Positions 17,901 to 26,065 of a stretch of DNA of 64,000 bases are shown here, in pieces. Within the stretch, counting starts at the first letter, position 1. Every line of letters starts with the position of its first letter. Below the pieces are notes generated by a model that did no database searches, was not told where the DNA came from, and saw only the letters and a list, made by a program, of their open reading frames with translations. A program made the translations under genes and the position numbers. Location of the stretch: positions 1 to 64,000 of the forward strand of contig JAEETH010000006.1 in assembly GCA_016290215.1 (NCBI GenBank), given 5' to 3'. The DNA is from Bacteroidales bacterium. Lineage in GTDB: Bacteria; Bacteroidota; Bacteroidia; Bacteroidales; F082.

Positions 17901-18321
17901 TGACGCTGCCTGAGCCTGACTTGGCAATCAGGTCGCCGCCAATCTCCTCGGTGGCATAACCTAATTCACGTTTTTGACGCTTGATGCCGAGGGCGGTGAC
18001 CACCACGTCGTCAAGCATCTGCGCATCGGTGTCGAGTGTCACATTGATAGTGTTTTTACCTTTGATGGCCACCTCCTTGGACTTGTAACCCACAAAGCTG
18101 AAAACCAGCACATCCTGGCTGTCGGCATTGAGAGAATAGTTACCGTCAAGGTCGGTCACCGTTCCTGTGGCGGTGCCTTTCACCTGAATGGTGACGCCTG
18201 GCAATCCTAAGCCGTCGTCACTCGAAATGACTTTACCCGTCACCTTAATGTTTTGCGCAAGGGCAGCAAAAGGCAACATCATCAAAGCAAGTAAGAAAAA
18301 GAGTAGTGTTTTTTTGTTCAT
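14995..18321 (-). CDS. SusC/RagA-family TonB-linked outer-membrane transporter
   Basis: The 1108-residue transporter has a signal peptide (1-22), a carboxypeptidase-like domain (about 25-110), the SusC signature region VVVTALGIKRQKRELGYA, a plug (about 115-235, with IRGNNSIFGDNQPLIVVDG) and a C-terminal barrel ending in FMLSLKVNL. It would carry oligosaccharides into the periplasm with the SusD partner downstream. The presence of a PNGase F-like third gene points to N-glycans as the substrate. A clear housekeeping promoter sits 25-57 bases upstream of the ATG. No anti-sigma or hybrid two-component regulator is adjacent. Confidence 0.95.
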   Translation of the reverse strand: MNKKTLLFFLLALMMLPFAALAQNIKVTGKVISSDDGLGLPGVTIQVKGTATGTVTDLDGNYSLNADSQDVLVFSFVGYKSKEVAIKGKNTINVTLDTDAQMLDDVVVTALGIKRQKRELGYATEEIGGDLIAKSGSGSVISALSGRSAGVQIINPNGVDGGSSRITIRGNNSIFGDNQPLIVVDGVPMTNEGGLTDWSGGRDWGTALNNINQEDIESLDILKGPTAAALYGSRGGNGVVLITTKKGSKQRGLGISYSAGFKITTPYLYRKVQNKYGAGGPITFHTPTLTPIDGLFDDEGNQVYEYPGIYSVDDGPAGEPTNTTFGYYGGAVSWGPEMNGESVLWWDGVVRDYSPQPDNLKMLFKNGHTMNHNIAFQNAGDFGSVRVSFTDSRTDAIIDNCNLRQTTVSVGSLINVSEKIKVDVAFNYLDYYRLNSPEIGESNSNFNKGLLYSWPRSWKGLEVTSYENEDGTMNQFDGYPYMYIYNSTFWTFYNNNTTLDRDKMYGSVRLLYDVTPWLSVTAKVALDWTADNYTTKHKPTTIDGMAGGYYSKSKSSSLTRDMDFLITAYKDKIFGTKFNVRFSAGAEQYYGHRDGINGTSGKWAYANLYTIYNYSNATERTFGESMWEKQVNSIYAFFNMSYSDWLFLDITGRNDWSSTLPITNNSYFYPSATLSFVPTSAFKNWNWGPVNYLKLRGSWAQTASDTEPYQLTYTYNTGSFGHQLSASLPAVVPPLELKPQRQRSYELGFDLGLGARFNLDFTYYNIYSWDQILSSPLAPSSGANNVTINTGVVTNKGIEAIMTYDIAQGKDYGVQVGLNLARNKNRIVDLAGANMYLLSEIWGSNGPAIAVEEGEEYGTIYGWDYVYEYTMPDGSVIGPFYDENGKPMPLLNETGTTYLKTDNRVPIGNCAPLVTGGINLRASYKNWSLYALVDAKLGGQIYCASYVVGMQTGQSLETLYERDGNGLPYYENGELLGNYGVILPGYCINTETGEAVENDHVVHYLYKYMPNYGGWGNILSTPGIVNNTWIKLRELSLTFDFPRKWLDKQNLFKQASISLVGRDLFYIYKTLPDNINPEGTQGSGNAQGLEYASYPGTRSFMLSLKVNL

Positions 18322-18346
18322 AAACGTAACGTTTTTACTTTGGCGA

Positions 18347-18378
18347 CAAAAATAGAAATTATTCTTGTTAGTAACAAA
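18347..18378 (-). promoter_or_regulatory. Bacteroidetes promoter of the susC-susD-glycoamidase operon
   Basis: The minus strand has TTTG (18375-18378), a 20-base spacer and TATTTTTG (18347-18354), matching the -33/-7 consensus TTTG-N19-21-TAnnTTTG. The ATG is 25 bases beyond the -7 element. Confidence 0.75.
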
Positions 18379-18405
18379 AAATTTAAAAACATCCTCTATT
18401 TAAAC

Positions 18406-18568
18406 TAAGTAGATGAACAGAATTAGTATACATAAAGGTAGGAGAATTTGGCCGTCAGCTGTCAGCCATCAGCAGTCAGCCATGGTGCTACCTAGCTGAT
18501 AGCTGACGGCTGATTGCTTATAGTTATGAAGCTTATTATAATGCAGTTTAATTATGAACAGTTACTTA
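18406..18568. repeat. MITE-like element, family 3, copy A
   Basis: The termini are imperfect inverted repeats starting TAAGTA (18406 and, on the minus strand, 18568). The core is a second inverted repeat, GCCGTCAGCTGTCAGC (18451-18466) against GCTGATAGCTGACGGC (18495-18510), 15 of 16 paired. A copy with matching ends but a different core is at 27347-27527. The rest of the 369-bp gap (18322-18690) holds only the susC promoter and AT-rich sequence. Confidence 0.6.
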
Positions 18569-18690
18569 TCAGAACCACCTATTTATAATTGCACAGAGGG
18601 CTGTCATATTATGGTAGCCGTCGTGATGTATCACAGCAGCTGCCACGATTTGACAGCCCTACAAAGCCAAGTCAATCAAATAGTTGTCCG

Positions 18691-21600
18691 TCAGTTCCCT
18701 TTGATGCTGAACACCAAACGGAAGCGGGAAGCGTCATCTCGTGCGCTGGCTTCAAAGGTATAGCTCGGTGTGGCCAAAAGGTCGACATCATCGCCTGTGA
18801 GCGAGTCTATCAGATGGAGATAGTCGAAGTCGCCAGCGACAACATTCACATCCATTGTGAAGGAACCTTCATCAGGAGTTGTGAAGACCAATTCAACAGC
18901 ATCGCTCTTCTTGTCGCAATGGGCGATGGCAAAATCTCCGTTCCCATTACGAACGGCAAGGCTTGGGGCATCTAAAGCTATGGATTTAACCTTGTCCAAG
19001 CCAATGCCTTGACCAAAATACACGTATGCTTGGTCTTGACCATTGTCACCTGCGATACTGATACTCAAGCTGGCCTTACTTCTTTCGGCCTCACTTGACT
19101 CCGAAGTAGCTGCCAAATTGCTTTTGACGATAGTCAAGACGGTTGGAGCTGTGGCCTTCACCAAGATGCCTTGACCAGGCAAGATGGCATCATCGAAGGT
19201 ATGCGCTTGCCATGTGCCTTCGTTGGTCAGCGTATAGTAACCCGAAGCGAGGTTGGCATCGTCAATGGCTGCACCTGCACCTTTGTAAATCTCGTGCGGG
19301 AACGGATTGCCAATAAGATTGAAACCGCTTAACGGGTCATTAGGTCGATTGGTACAGGTTAAAGAATATGTAACAGCAGAAGCGTTCAATAAGCCAGTGA
19401 AAGTGGGGGCAAAGTCGTTATCGTTGGCATAGAGGTAGCCTCTTCCTTTCTCAAAAGTGGTGAAATTTTGATGGTTTGCCTTGTAGTTTTCCCACTCTTC
19501 CCCAGTTAGATTAGTCTCGTTGAAACGGTACAGGTCATAACTCGGCGTGAGGAAGTTGCTACCTGCAATGGGCATTCCATTCATCGGCGAGGCAATGCTG
19601 TACCAACCCGTGGAAGCGCCGTCGTGGGCAGAAATACCTTTCTCCATTGTGGCAGCCACATTGGTTGAAGCATTGACAAGTTGTGCTCCGTCTTTGATGA
19701 CCAAATTCGATGCTGAAGTGTTGGTTAGGTTGCCTGTAACGGTGAGTGTTCTGCCTGTTCGAAGAGTGAGTGTATTGTCTGAGGTAATGGTAAGCGAAGC
19801 TACCTCAGCATCCCTGTTGAGGGTACAGTTGGCATCGATGAATACGGCATCATTGACACCAGGCAAGGCACCACCACTCCAGTTGGCGGCATTGCCCCAA
19901 GTGCCCGATGTAATAAAATGATAGCCACCGTTTTGAGAGAAATTAGCCACAAGGTTTCTGTTGCCTGTCACTGTGAAAGAATAGTTTGCGTTTGTGGAAA
20001 CCACTGTGCCATTCTCCGTCCAGTTTACAAAGGTAAAGCCTTCATTAGCCGTGACAGTTAAGTTGCAAATTTCGCCCTCTTCAAAGAAGCCTGCACCGTT
20101 AAACGTGCCAGCACCTTCGGGATTAGTGCTTACACTTACTTCCATAATAGACTCATCTTGAACGATATATATCATCTTTGACATTCCCGCTATTTCAGGA
20201 GCAAGTATCTCAAGAGAGTCGATTCTCCTACCCCGATTCCTCATTGTCTCGTAGGTGAAAGTGAAATAACCGTCGTCGATTCCTTCCGCAATACCATTTA
20301 CATGAACCCATGTACTCAGTGAATCCGAAACATACCAGTCCATTTCAATATCACACAATCCCACATTTCGGATTTGCACTTCATACTCACCACTTCCACT
20401 ACTTACATAGATGGTATCTGCGACACTGATGACAGGAATGCGGCGTTCGTAATTGGCTCTATAGAATTGGTCTGTCAACTTGTTTACAGTCAATTCTGTG
20501 TCTTCTGAAACAACATTGCCCATGCGGTCTGTCCAATTCACGAAATGATAGGTACCATGCTTCTCCATAGCAGTAAATGTGACCGTTCTACTGCTTCTGG
20601 TATAGGAGCGATGGAAACTGCCTTTACCATTGCTCCTTCCGTTTCTGTCGGCTTCGGAGCAGGTGATATACGGAAGCAAACCGTCACTCGTGGTAATGTC
20701 GATGTTGCGGATTTCATTGGGTCGTCTTGTGAAGTCGTATTGCAAATTAAGGACGAGAGAGTCTATGACAATGTCAGCATTGCCCAAAGTATGCACTTTC
20801 TTGGACATGATAATATCGCTCCATGCGGCAGGTCTTGAAAATAGCATTGTATTGTCCGCATTACCGCCCAACAACGAATACAACAACGACTGGGTAGCCA
20901 ATGAAGGCCCAATGGTTGTTGCCTGATGTGAAAGTGGATTGTATCTAATACTCCATGTGTGAGGATTGGGATTGTCCATCGATTTGGAAAGATGGTTAAA
21001 CCAATAGACTTCTCCTTTCTTCCTGAATCTTGAAATGCCGTTGTGCTTTAAGTCAAGATCCATGTAAGATGAATAGCCTCCGTTTCCTTCCATGTGCGCA
21101 TCCATATAGAATACATCGAAATTCACGATTCTAATGTTTTCCTCATCAGGTGCGAAAACACCGAGTTCAAACAAATTAAGGATATAATCCTCATTTGCAT
21201 TGATTTTTTCCAACTCTTCTTTGGGAATGACGATGGGTATGGTTACTGTTTGTTCTGGTGCATTGTAGGTTAATTCATCAATGACATCCTCAATGATTCC
21301 TGATACCTCCTCCCTAAACAAAGCGGAAAGCGTGCTGTAAGCCGTTGGATTGGCAGGTGTGGAATTATCGAAAATAACTTGACCTTGGTCTATCAATGTT
21401 TCAAGGCGATTATACATGTTTTCCAGACTGAATTCACCTTGATATGGTTTCAACAGCCTATATTCGTATGCCTTTCTCATGTAATAATGATATTTCACCA
21501 AGCGGTTCATGGCGCGTTGTCGCATCTTTTCGACGCATTGCATGGCTTGCAGATCACGCTTGCTGTTTCCATTGAAGACATCATTTCTTAATGCATCCAA

Positions 21601-23850
21601 CGTGACCATTTCATTGCTGACTTCACTTGTCAAATTAACAATATTGACAAATGTTTGGGTAAGAATCGCTGCAAACTCCTCGTAATTCCGCTGTAGCATC
21701 GCTATTTCAACTTTGATGTTTTGATATTCAGCCGATTCCGAACAAAGCCTGTCAAACTCGGCTTGGACTTGATCGTTGGGTGCTGAGCTTTGCGACAACA
21801 CCTGATGAAGATTTGAAATACTATTACATACAGGCCCAATGGCCTCCTTGAGACTGTTATAGCTGTCTTTGAGTTGATGACCTGTATGTCCGAGACGGTT
21901 CAAGTCAATACTGTCAATAGCCTGCTTTAGGGTTCCTAACGCCGAGCCATAGTCGAAACTGGTAATTTGTTGATATGTATCCGTTAAAGCAGTTTCATAA
22001 CCGTATGTATCTGAAATGCCAAAATAGTTTGTTGCTGTTTCAACAACTGATAGTACGCCACTGGCTATTTGTCCATAAACAGGAACGCAGTTGACAGCTG
22101 CTTTGAAGATGCCAAAAGCCTTATTAAGGCGGTTTTTCTTTTTCACATTGTGCTTGGCTTTCCGCAACAATTCAGCTTTTATCTGTTCCAATCTGTTTTG
22201 GGTTTCTTCAATTTGGTTCTGAAGCACAGTGATTTTGTCTTCCAAAACAGGAATGTCTTCTATCAGAGAATTGATTTGGCCTTCTGTCGCCTCTATTTCG
22301 CTTTGTGCTTCATCGGCAGCAAACTGGCTTGCCGTGACCCAACTTGCCAAGTTTTGGTCAATATGTTGTAACCAGTAATTGAGATACAACGTAGGCATGG
22401 CGCGGTCAATCTCGTTGTTGTAATTGTTCAGATACACCTCAAACGACAGCATAGGTGCCCAGCCGAGAGGATTGCCGAAATAGTCGAGGTTTTCATTGAG
22501 TTTGTACAACATTCCCTCCAACTCTGTCAGTTGGTCTTGCAATTCAACTTTCAATGTCGCGTCAAAATCATACCATTCATCCGAAGACTGAAACTCATTG
22601 ATAAGGTTATAGTAATCATTAGCCGTGGTTTTGGAGTAGCTGAAATAATTGTTCAGATATGAATCATTGATATGCCTGATGACTGCCGCGAAATAATAAG
22701 GATGAATCCATGAATACTTATTGCTAATCAATTCAAAACGTCCGTTCTCACCAACTTGGCCTGCTTCGATAATAGTGCCATACATGGGCAATCCCTCACT
22801 ATTGTACCTCAAGCCAGCACCTCCTCTTGAGAAGTCGCAATAACTCTCTATGTTAATAGGTGCAGTCAAAACGCCGCCATTACCGCCATTACCTGGCGTT
22901 CCGTTGCTGTTGGAGCATTGTCCTTGCGCGCCATTGAGGATAAACCTTTTGGCGAAATTGGCTTTAAGGCTTTTGACATGAAGCATTATGTTTCCAGCGT
23001 TCTCACCATCCATGCCTGTATCGTTGGTTTCTATTCCATTTGAGGACGGTGTTGTGTTTATGGAGGCTATCTCATTTCCTTTGTCCTCAAAGATAACTTC
23101 CCTCGCATAGATATTAACATTGGTATGGGGAAATCTAAGAGCCGATCGGATGTATAGCCTTTCAGCAAATAGATTCAGTTCGTAGATGTCTTCACGTCCA
23201 CTCAAACCCCATACTTTGTTCTGTACATTATTGTCAAAAACAATGTCCTTGCCCGAAATGCTGTAACTATAGACATCTCTATTTACATTGTTCAAAAACA
23301 TCTGTGTATGCGATTCCGCACTAATGGTATAGTCTTGAGCCGAAGGCATTTCGCCTAAACTTTGGATGGCGAGGTTTTCGGGTACTACTTCGGGCATGAT
23401 GGTGAACTCAACAGTTTGGTTGAGGCTGTTCCATCCCGAAGTGGCGGTGAAAGTGACCGTAAAAGGCATGTAATCACTGGCATCGGGATAGAATTTGAAT
23501 CGTCCTGTGTTTGCATTGAACTCAAAAAGCCCGATAGGCAATTGGTTAACCGAATAACTGTAAACGACATTGCTTGAATGCAGAGAATCCGCTGTCACAT
23601 AAAAGCCGATTCCATCCTCAAAATATCGGACAGTCTGATCGGGAATATGCTCAATTTCATAATGCGGAAGCGAATCCAGTATGATGTCATTCAAATATAA
23701 TCCCGAGTTGGTATAAACATAGTTGCCGTATTGGGTCTCGCCAATAGCAGGCGGATAAGCCGGAAGCAGGTTGACATATTTGGTCGGCGACTGGGAAAAT
23801 GCCGTCATGCCAATGAATGTCAACAATAGAATATAAAACAGTCTTTTCAT
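18691..23850 (-). CDS. Giant multidomain secreted/surface protein
   Basis: The 1719-residue protein has a signal peptide (1-19) and beta-rich N-terminal domains (about 20-420). A long alpha-helical, coiled-coil stretch (about 430-840) includes a basic patch RKAKHNVKKKNR and a hydrophobic helical hairpin (FKAAVNCVPVYGQIASGVLS, near 580-600). A BACON-like beta-sandwich (about 1130-1230), an InlB B-repeat-like segment (about 1235-1310, TVTANEGFTFVNWTENG) and a beta-helical/sorting-type C-terminus follow. The helical section is unusual among such adhesins and recalls membrane-inserting toxin helices, but that is speculation. The start is 5 bases after the stop codon of the tail-collar-domain gene, so the two form an operon. 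No enzymatic motif was found. Confidence 0.8.
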   Translation of the reverse strand: MKRLFYILLLTFIGMTAFSQSPTKYVNLLPAYPPAIGETQYGNYVYTNSGLYLNDIILDSLPHYEIEHIPDQTVRYFEDGIGFYVTADSLHSSNVVYSYSVNQLPIGLFEFNANTGRFKFYPDASDYMPFTVTFTATSGWNSLNQTVEFTIMPEVVPENLAIQSLGEMPSAQDYTISAESHTQMFLNNVNRDVYSYSISGKDIVFDNNVQNKVWGLSGREDIYELNLFAERLYIRSALRFPHTNVNIYAREVIFEDKGNEIASINTTPSSNGIETNDTGMDGENAGNIMLHVKSLKANFAKRFILNGAQGQCSNSNGTPGNGGNGGVLTAPINIESYCDFSRGGAGLRYNSEGLPMYGTIIEAGQVGENGRFELISNKYSWIHPYYFAAVIRHINDSYLNNYFSYSKTTANDYYNLINEFQSSDEWYDFDATLKVELQDQLTELEGMLYKLNENLDYFGNPLGWAPMLSFEVYLNNYNNEIDRAMPTLYLNYWLQHIDQNLASWVTASQFAADEAQSEIEATEGQINSLIEDIPVLEDKITVLQNQIEETQNRLEQIKAELLRKAKHNVKKKNRLNKAFGIFKAAVNCVPVYGQIASGVLSVVETATNYFGISDTYGYETALTDTYQQITSFDYGSALGTLKQAIDSIDLNRLGHTGHQLKDSYNSLKEAIGPVCNSISNLHQVLSQSSAPNDQVQAEFDRLCSESAEYQNIKVEIAMLQRNYEEFAAILTQTFVNIVNLTSEVSNEMVTLDALRNDVFNGNSKRDLQAMQCVEKMRQRAMNRLVKYHYYMRKAYEYRLLKPYQGEFSLENMYNRLETLIDQGQVIFDNSTPANPTAYSTLSALFREEVSGIIEDVIDELTYNAPEQTVTIPIVIPKEELEKINANEDYILNLFELGVFAPDEENIRIVNFDVFYMDAHMEGNGGYSSYMDLDLKHNGISRFRKKGEVYWFNHLSKSMDNPNPHTWSIRYNPLSHQATTIGPSLATQSLLYSLLGGNADNTMLFSRPAAWSDIIMSKKVHTLGNADIVIDSLVLNLQYDFTRRPNEIRNIDITTSDGLLPYITCSEADRNGRSNGKGSFHRSYTRSSRTVTFTAMEKHGTYHFVNWTDRMGNVVSEDTELTVNKLTDQFYRANYERRIPVISVADTIYVSSGSGEYEVQIRNVGLCDIEMDWYVSDSLSTWVHVNGIAEGIDDGYFTFTYETMRNRGRRIDSLEILAPEIAGMSKMIYIVQDESIMEVSVSTNPEGAGTFNGAGFFEEGEICNLTVTANEGFTFVNWTENGTVVSTNANYSFTVTGNRNLVANFSQNGGYHFITSGTWGNAANWSGGALPGVNDAVFIDANCTLNRDAEVASLTITSDNTLTLRTGRTLTVTGNLTNTSASNLVIKDGAQLVNASTNVAATMEKGISAHDGASTGWYSIASPMNGMPIAGSNFLTPSYDLYRFNETNLTGEEWENYKANHQNFTTFEKGRGYLYANDNDFAPTFTGLLNASAVTYSLTCTNRPNDPLSGFNLIGNPFPHEIYKGAGAAIDDANLASGYYTLTNEGTWQAHTFDDAILPGQGILVKATAPTVLTIVKSNLAATSESSEAERSKASLSISIAGDNGQDQAYVYFGQGIGLDKVKSIALDAPSLAVRNGNGDFAIAHCDKKSDAVELVFTTPDEGSFTMDVNVVAGDFDYLHLIDSLTGDDVDLLATPSYTFEASARDDASRFRLVFSIKGN

Positions 23851-23855
23851 ATTTG

Positions 23856-24815
23856 TTAGAATTTAATAATGTAGTTCACATATACATTTTTCGGGCGGTT
23901 GTCGCTGCCAACGGGAACTGCATGGGAAGCATCAATGTGCGCTACGGTGTTTCCAGCATGCGAATTACTATCTCCAGCAAATTTAGAATAGGCACCACTT
24001 GTGTAAGTGTCAGCATAAACGGCTCCAGAAGTATCTGTAATATTGCCCCTAGGGTGTCCAGACGGATTGTTTCTTATGGAAAAAGTACCTGTAATATTCC
24101 TAATGGCATCATTTTGATAACTTCCCACCTGGTTTCCAGTATTTCCTCCGTTTTCATTCAGTACAATTCTATTTTCAGCATCGGCATCGTTGCCTGAATC
24201 GCCTGAAACACCACGAAGGAACATGCCTCTAAGGTCAGGAAGATTAAAAGTGGTAGAGCCATCGCCCATTCCCCAGCAAATGCCAATGGCATTATACAAA
24301 TTAGCGTACTCAGCACGGCTGATTTCAGATCCGTCGCATAGCATCCAGCCAAAAGGAATGTTCTCCTCTTCTCCAGCAAAAGGCACAATTATTCCAGCGG
24401 GAAAAAGAATGGCATTGTTTGCAACTTCGGAATAGGGCGAACTGGGCAGTTGTGAGTAACTAACCTCCCTATAGGTATTGCCTTCAAGAATTTCGATTTT
24501 CATCCAATAATAGACAGCAGCAAAATTTACATCGGAATATTCACCAACGAGACTGCTGTTGTCGCGTTGGCCTTTGCCTACGGTAATGCCGAAACTTCCT
24601 GAAAAGTCAGTGTGTACCATATGAGTTTCCACCCAAGTAGGAGTGCTGGCATTTTGTCCCGGATAGAGTGAAACTCGCAAGTTGACATCTGTGTCAGCAA
24701 GCAACACTCCGTTTACATTTCTCACTACGGCTTGGTAATTGAAACCAAGACCACTGTTTTGTGCAACTGCGGCCAATGCCATCATGCAGGCTACGAAAAG
24801 CATAATCTTTTTCAT
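23856..24815 (-). CDS. Secreted tail-collar-domain protein
   Basis: The 319-residue product has a signal peptide (1-18) and a beta-rich N-terminal half. The central phage tail-collar domain carries the usual signature: IPFGWMLCDGSEISRAEYANLY and later GDGSTTFNLPDLRGMFLRG. The C-terminal part is glycine- and histidine-rich, as in receptor-binding fibre tips. Such collar domains also occur in many secreted bacterial proteins, so this need not be a prophage remnant, and no other phage gene is near. It is co-oriented with and 5 bases upstream of the 1719-residue protein, so the two may form a surface complex (inference). The large hairpin at 24913-25036 is 98 bases upstream. Confidence 0.8.
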   Translation of the reverse strand: MKKIMLFVACMMALAAVAQNSGLGFNYQAVVRNVNGVLLADTDVNLRVSLYPGQNASTPTWVETHMVHTDFSGSFGITVGKGQRDNSSLVGEYSDVNFAAVYYWMKIEILEGNTYREVSYSQLPSSPYSEVANNAILFPAGIIVPFAGEEENIPFGWMLCDGSEISRAEYANLYNAIGICWGMGDGSTTFNLPDLRGMFLRGVSGDSGNDADAENRIVLNENGGNTGNQVGSYQNDAIRNITGTFSIRNNPSGHPRGNITDTSGAVYADTYTSGAYSKFAGDSNSHAGNTVAHIDASHAVPVGSDNRPKNVYVNYIIKF

Positions 24816-24912
24816 TTCTGTTGATTTTTAAAGTTAGTACTTATGATTTGTGTTTTTCTTTTTTATTCTTTATCCCGAGCGGGCAATAAAAAAACGTGAA
24901 CCTTACTTTCCG

Positions 24913-25036
24913 TTGTTCATAGAGGCCTACCACAGTCTGACAATTCAACTTATAAGTAAAGCCCACGTGAAAACACGTGAGCATTGGCTTTACTTGCTTG
25001 AATTGTCCTAAAAAAGTGGTAGTTTTCTATGAACAA
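24913..25036. repeat. Long hairpin with about 55-base arms (MITE or structured RNA)
   Basis: The outer arms TTGTTCATAGA (24913) and TCTATGAACAA (25026) pair perfectly, followed inward by TACCAC/GTGGTA, GACAATTCAA/TTGAATTGTC, AAGTAAAGCC/GGCTTTACTT and CACGTG/CACGTG around an AAAA loop, with small bulges. It lies between the Abi gene and the collar-protein gene and ends 4 bases before a repeat shared with 26004-26020. It could be a non-autonomous element, an attenuator or a small RNA. The rest of the 379-bp gap holds only the direct-repeat copy and AT-rich sequence. Confidence 0.7.
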
Positions 25037-25040
25037 GCTT

Positions 25041-25135
25041 TTAAGCTAACGCTATTTATTATATTTCTCGGAGAGGTTATTATCCCATTCAATTCTATTT
25101 AGTTAAACTTTTGTTTCGTTTATCAGGGGCAAAGA
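25041..25135 (+). repeat. Flanking direct repeat, copy 1
   Basis: It begins with the perfect 17-mer TTAAGCTAACGCTATTT (25041-25057), also found at 26004-26020. Diverged similarity continues to GGGGCAAAGA near 25135. In one frame it reads KLTLF followed by 14 residues and a stop, the same length as in copy 2. Confidence 0.6.
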
Positions 25136-25194
25136 AAGGTAAGCATAATCTTAACTCAAAATATTTTCTTTCTACTTTTTCTAATTCCGTTGCT

Positions 25195-25884
25195 TTACAA
25201 CCTATCTATTATGTCACACACTTTTAAAACATGGTCCAAACCATACAACATGGAGCCACTATCAATACCCATCCAAGAAAACAAGGTCTGAATCTTTTGA
25301 TATTCGCTACGAATGTAGCCTGTATAAATCACTGTTTGACCTGTAGGAAAGCATAATGGCTCGTGATGTGCAATGCGGTTGCGAAGCGTGTTTATTTTGT
25401 CCAACTCGTTAAAGATATATGACTGGTTAATGTGCAATTGCGGTGTTGAACGTTGCTTATATGGAAATGCGTTTAAGAGAGATTGGTGGGTTAAGTTATA
25501 CTGCAACGGAGAGTACATATATTTCCACATACCAAAATCCATTTGTGCCAAAAGCTTTGAATGCGAATAAGTTCCTTGTGCCTTAAGTTTTTGCAGCGCA
25601 TCTGTGATTGTTCGATTGGTCTTATGAAGTATTGGAGCAGTAAACATGCCTCCTGGCAAAACAGAATCTTTTAGCCATTCATTACCAAATTGAGGCACAA
25701 GGATATCGTCAATAGCATTACGTAATGACACCTCAAAGCAACTAACAATAGTCAGTAATTCTTGTGCTAAGCGCAAGTTGTATCGGTATAATGTCATGGT
25801 TTTCCTTTTGTCGCCATGACATGCCAAAAGGTATCTGTTGAGTCGCTTTTGCGAGAAAAAATGTTCGTATTCACAATATTTCAT
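25195..25884 (-). CDS. Abi-family protein with HEPN-type motif
   Basis: The 229-residue protein resembles the Abi_2-like family of abortive-infection proteins. It has an N-terminal SQKRLNRYLLACHGD segment, helices with VSCFEVSLRNAIDDIL, and the motif LRNRIAHHEPL, giving Arg168-x4-His173, the R-x4-6-H signature of HEPN ribonucleases. Such proteins are thought to act as RNA-cleaving toxins that stop growth on phage infection. I chose ATG 25882-25884 over the GTG three codons upstream. The gene stands alone and leftward, and is flanked by direct repeats 963 bp apart, which suggests it moved in as a unit. No antitoxin gene was recognised beside it. Its AT-rich coding sequence differs from the neighbours. 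Confidence 0.72.
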   Translation of the reverse strand: MKYCEYEHFFSQKRLNRYLLACHGDKRKTMTLYRYNLRLAQELLTIVSCFEVSLRNAIDDILVPQFGNEWLKDSVLPGGMFTAPILHKTNRTITDALQKLKAQGTYSHSKLLAQMDFGMWKYMYSPLQYNLTHQSLLNAFPYKQRSTPQLHINQSYIFNELDKINTLRNRIAHHEPLCFPTGQTVIYTGYIRSEYQKIQTLFSWMGIDSGSMLYGLDHVLKVCDIIDRL

Positions 25885-25926
25885 AAAAAACACTCAAAAT
25901 TATATGATTTATATCTAAAATATTTC

Positions 25927-25934
25927 TATTTTTG
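25927..25934 (+). promoter_or_regulatory. Predicted -7 element upstream of a small ORF
   Basis: The sequence TATTTTTG matches TAnnTTTG and ends 5 bases before the ATG at 25940. No good -33 TTTG was found, so the support is partial. Confidence 0.4.
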
Positions 25935-25939
25935 CAGCG

Positions 25940-26065
25940 ATGAATCCCGTCAACCTCTGGCCGCAAGGTCAAGTTGGCGGGTATTGTTTTATACTCATGC
26001 CTGTTAAGCTAACGCTATTTCAAATATATATGCCTCGTAAGATTATTTCATTGGATAGGGATTAG
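25940..26065 (+). CDS. Putative 41-residue small ORF or structured RNA
   Basis: A 42-codon frame from ATG 25940 encodes MNPVNLWPQGQVGGYCFIL and continues through KLTLFQIYMPRK to TAG at 26063-26065. It contains the 17-bp repeat shared with 25041-25057; the other copy, read in the same relative frame, also gives KLTLF and ends after the same number of codons. The first third can fold as a hairpin (CCCGTCAACCT against AGTTGGCGGG). The ATG lies only 5 bases from a -7 element, so the message would be almost leaderless. It may be a conserved microprotein, a leader or an RNA element. No family is recognised. Confidence 0.3.
   Translation: MNPVNLWPQGQVGGYCFILMPVKLTLFQIYMPRKIISLDRD

Noticed and set aside
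23856..24815. Tail-collar-domain gene considered as a prophage remnant
   Set aside because: No other phage genes lie nearby. It has a signal peptide and forms an operon with a secreted protein.
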